Below, in pieces: positions 5,464 through 5,503 of a DNA stretch of 5,503 nt (the stretch's first letter is position 1; the number at the start of each line of letters is the position of its first letter). The DNA lies in assembly GCA_009665115.1 (NCBI GenBank), contig WJXE01000132.1, forward strand, positions 1-5,503, given 5' to 3'. The notes below the pieces were generated by a model. That model ran no database searches. It saw only the letters and a list, made by a program, of their open reading frames with translations, and was not told where the DNA came from. The DNA comes from Nitrosopumilales archaeon (GTDB lineage: Archaea > Thermoproteota > Nitrososphaeria > Nitrososphaerales > Nitrososphaeraceae). The position numbers were made by a program, and so were the translations under genes.

Positions 5464-5503
5464 TTCAGGCAAGGTGACTCCGTAACACCAGAGTTATTCG
5501 CAC

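Noticed and set aside
5361..5501. Open minus-strand frame running in from the right edge, possible end of a convergent gene
   Set aside because: It would overlap the topA 3' end by 55 bases and only about 30 codons lie outside it; such an open length is expected by chance, and no family is recognisable. Sequence beyond 5503 would settle it.

Overview
The window looks like a piece of an AT-rich archaeal chromosome, most likely from the Nitrososphaerota (Thaumarchaeota; soil ammonia-oxidiser type such as Nitrososphaera or Nitrosocosmicus). The support is indirect. Gene starts sit just behind TATA-box-like sequences with almost no leader and no strong Shine-Dalgarno site. The topoisomerase is of the archaeal type IA kind, and a small exported protein has the Ser/Thr/Asn-rich style common in this group. 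There are no rRNA or tRNA genes, no CRISPR array and no recognisable insertion sequence.

Layout. (1) 72-494 (+): a 140-aa alpha/beta-looking protein of unknown function with a His/Cys-containing tail, behind a clear TATA box at 10-17. (2) 495-1025: about 530 bases without an intact gene. It holds a perfect 9-bp hairpin at 935-964 and the TATA box of the next gene. (3) 1026-2378 (+): a complete DEAD-box RNA helicase with every canonical motif and an Arg/Gly/Tyr/Ser-rich tail containing a 27-bp tandem duplication. (4) 2379-3180: an 800-base accessory stretch that is more crowded than it first looks. It has a minus-strand small exported protein that may be frameshifted (2472-2663), a plus-strand 59-aa double-membrane-span protein (2751-2930), a minus-strand coding-like stretch of 63 codons with no usable start (2946-3137), and several inverted repeats in front of the last gene. 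(5) 3181-5415 (+): a complete 744-aa type IA DNA topoisomerase with TTG start, catalytic Tyr and two C-terminal four-cysteine zinc modules. (6) 5416-5503: a T-rich terminator candidate and a small hairpin.

The large genes are housekeeping nucleic-acid enzymes (RNA remodelling and DNA supercoil or decatenation control), each apparently transcribed from its own promoter; nothing shows them to be one operon. I do not see a new multi-gene system. The most unusual material is in 2400-3180, where two small genes and a probable gene remnant lie between the helicase and the topoisomerase.
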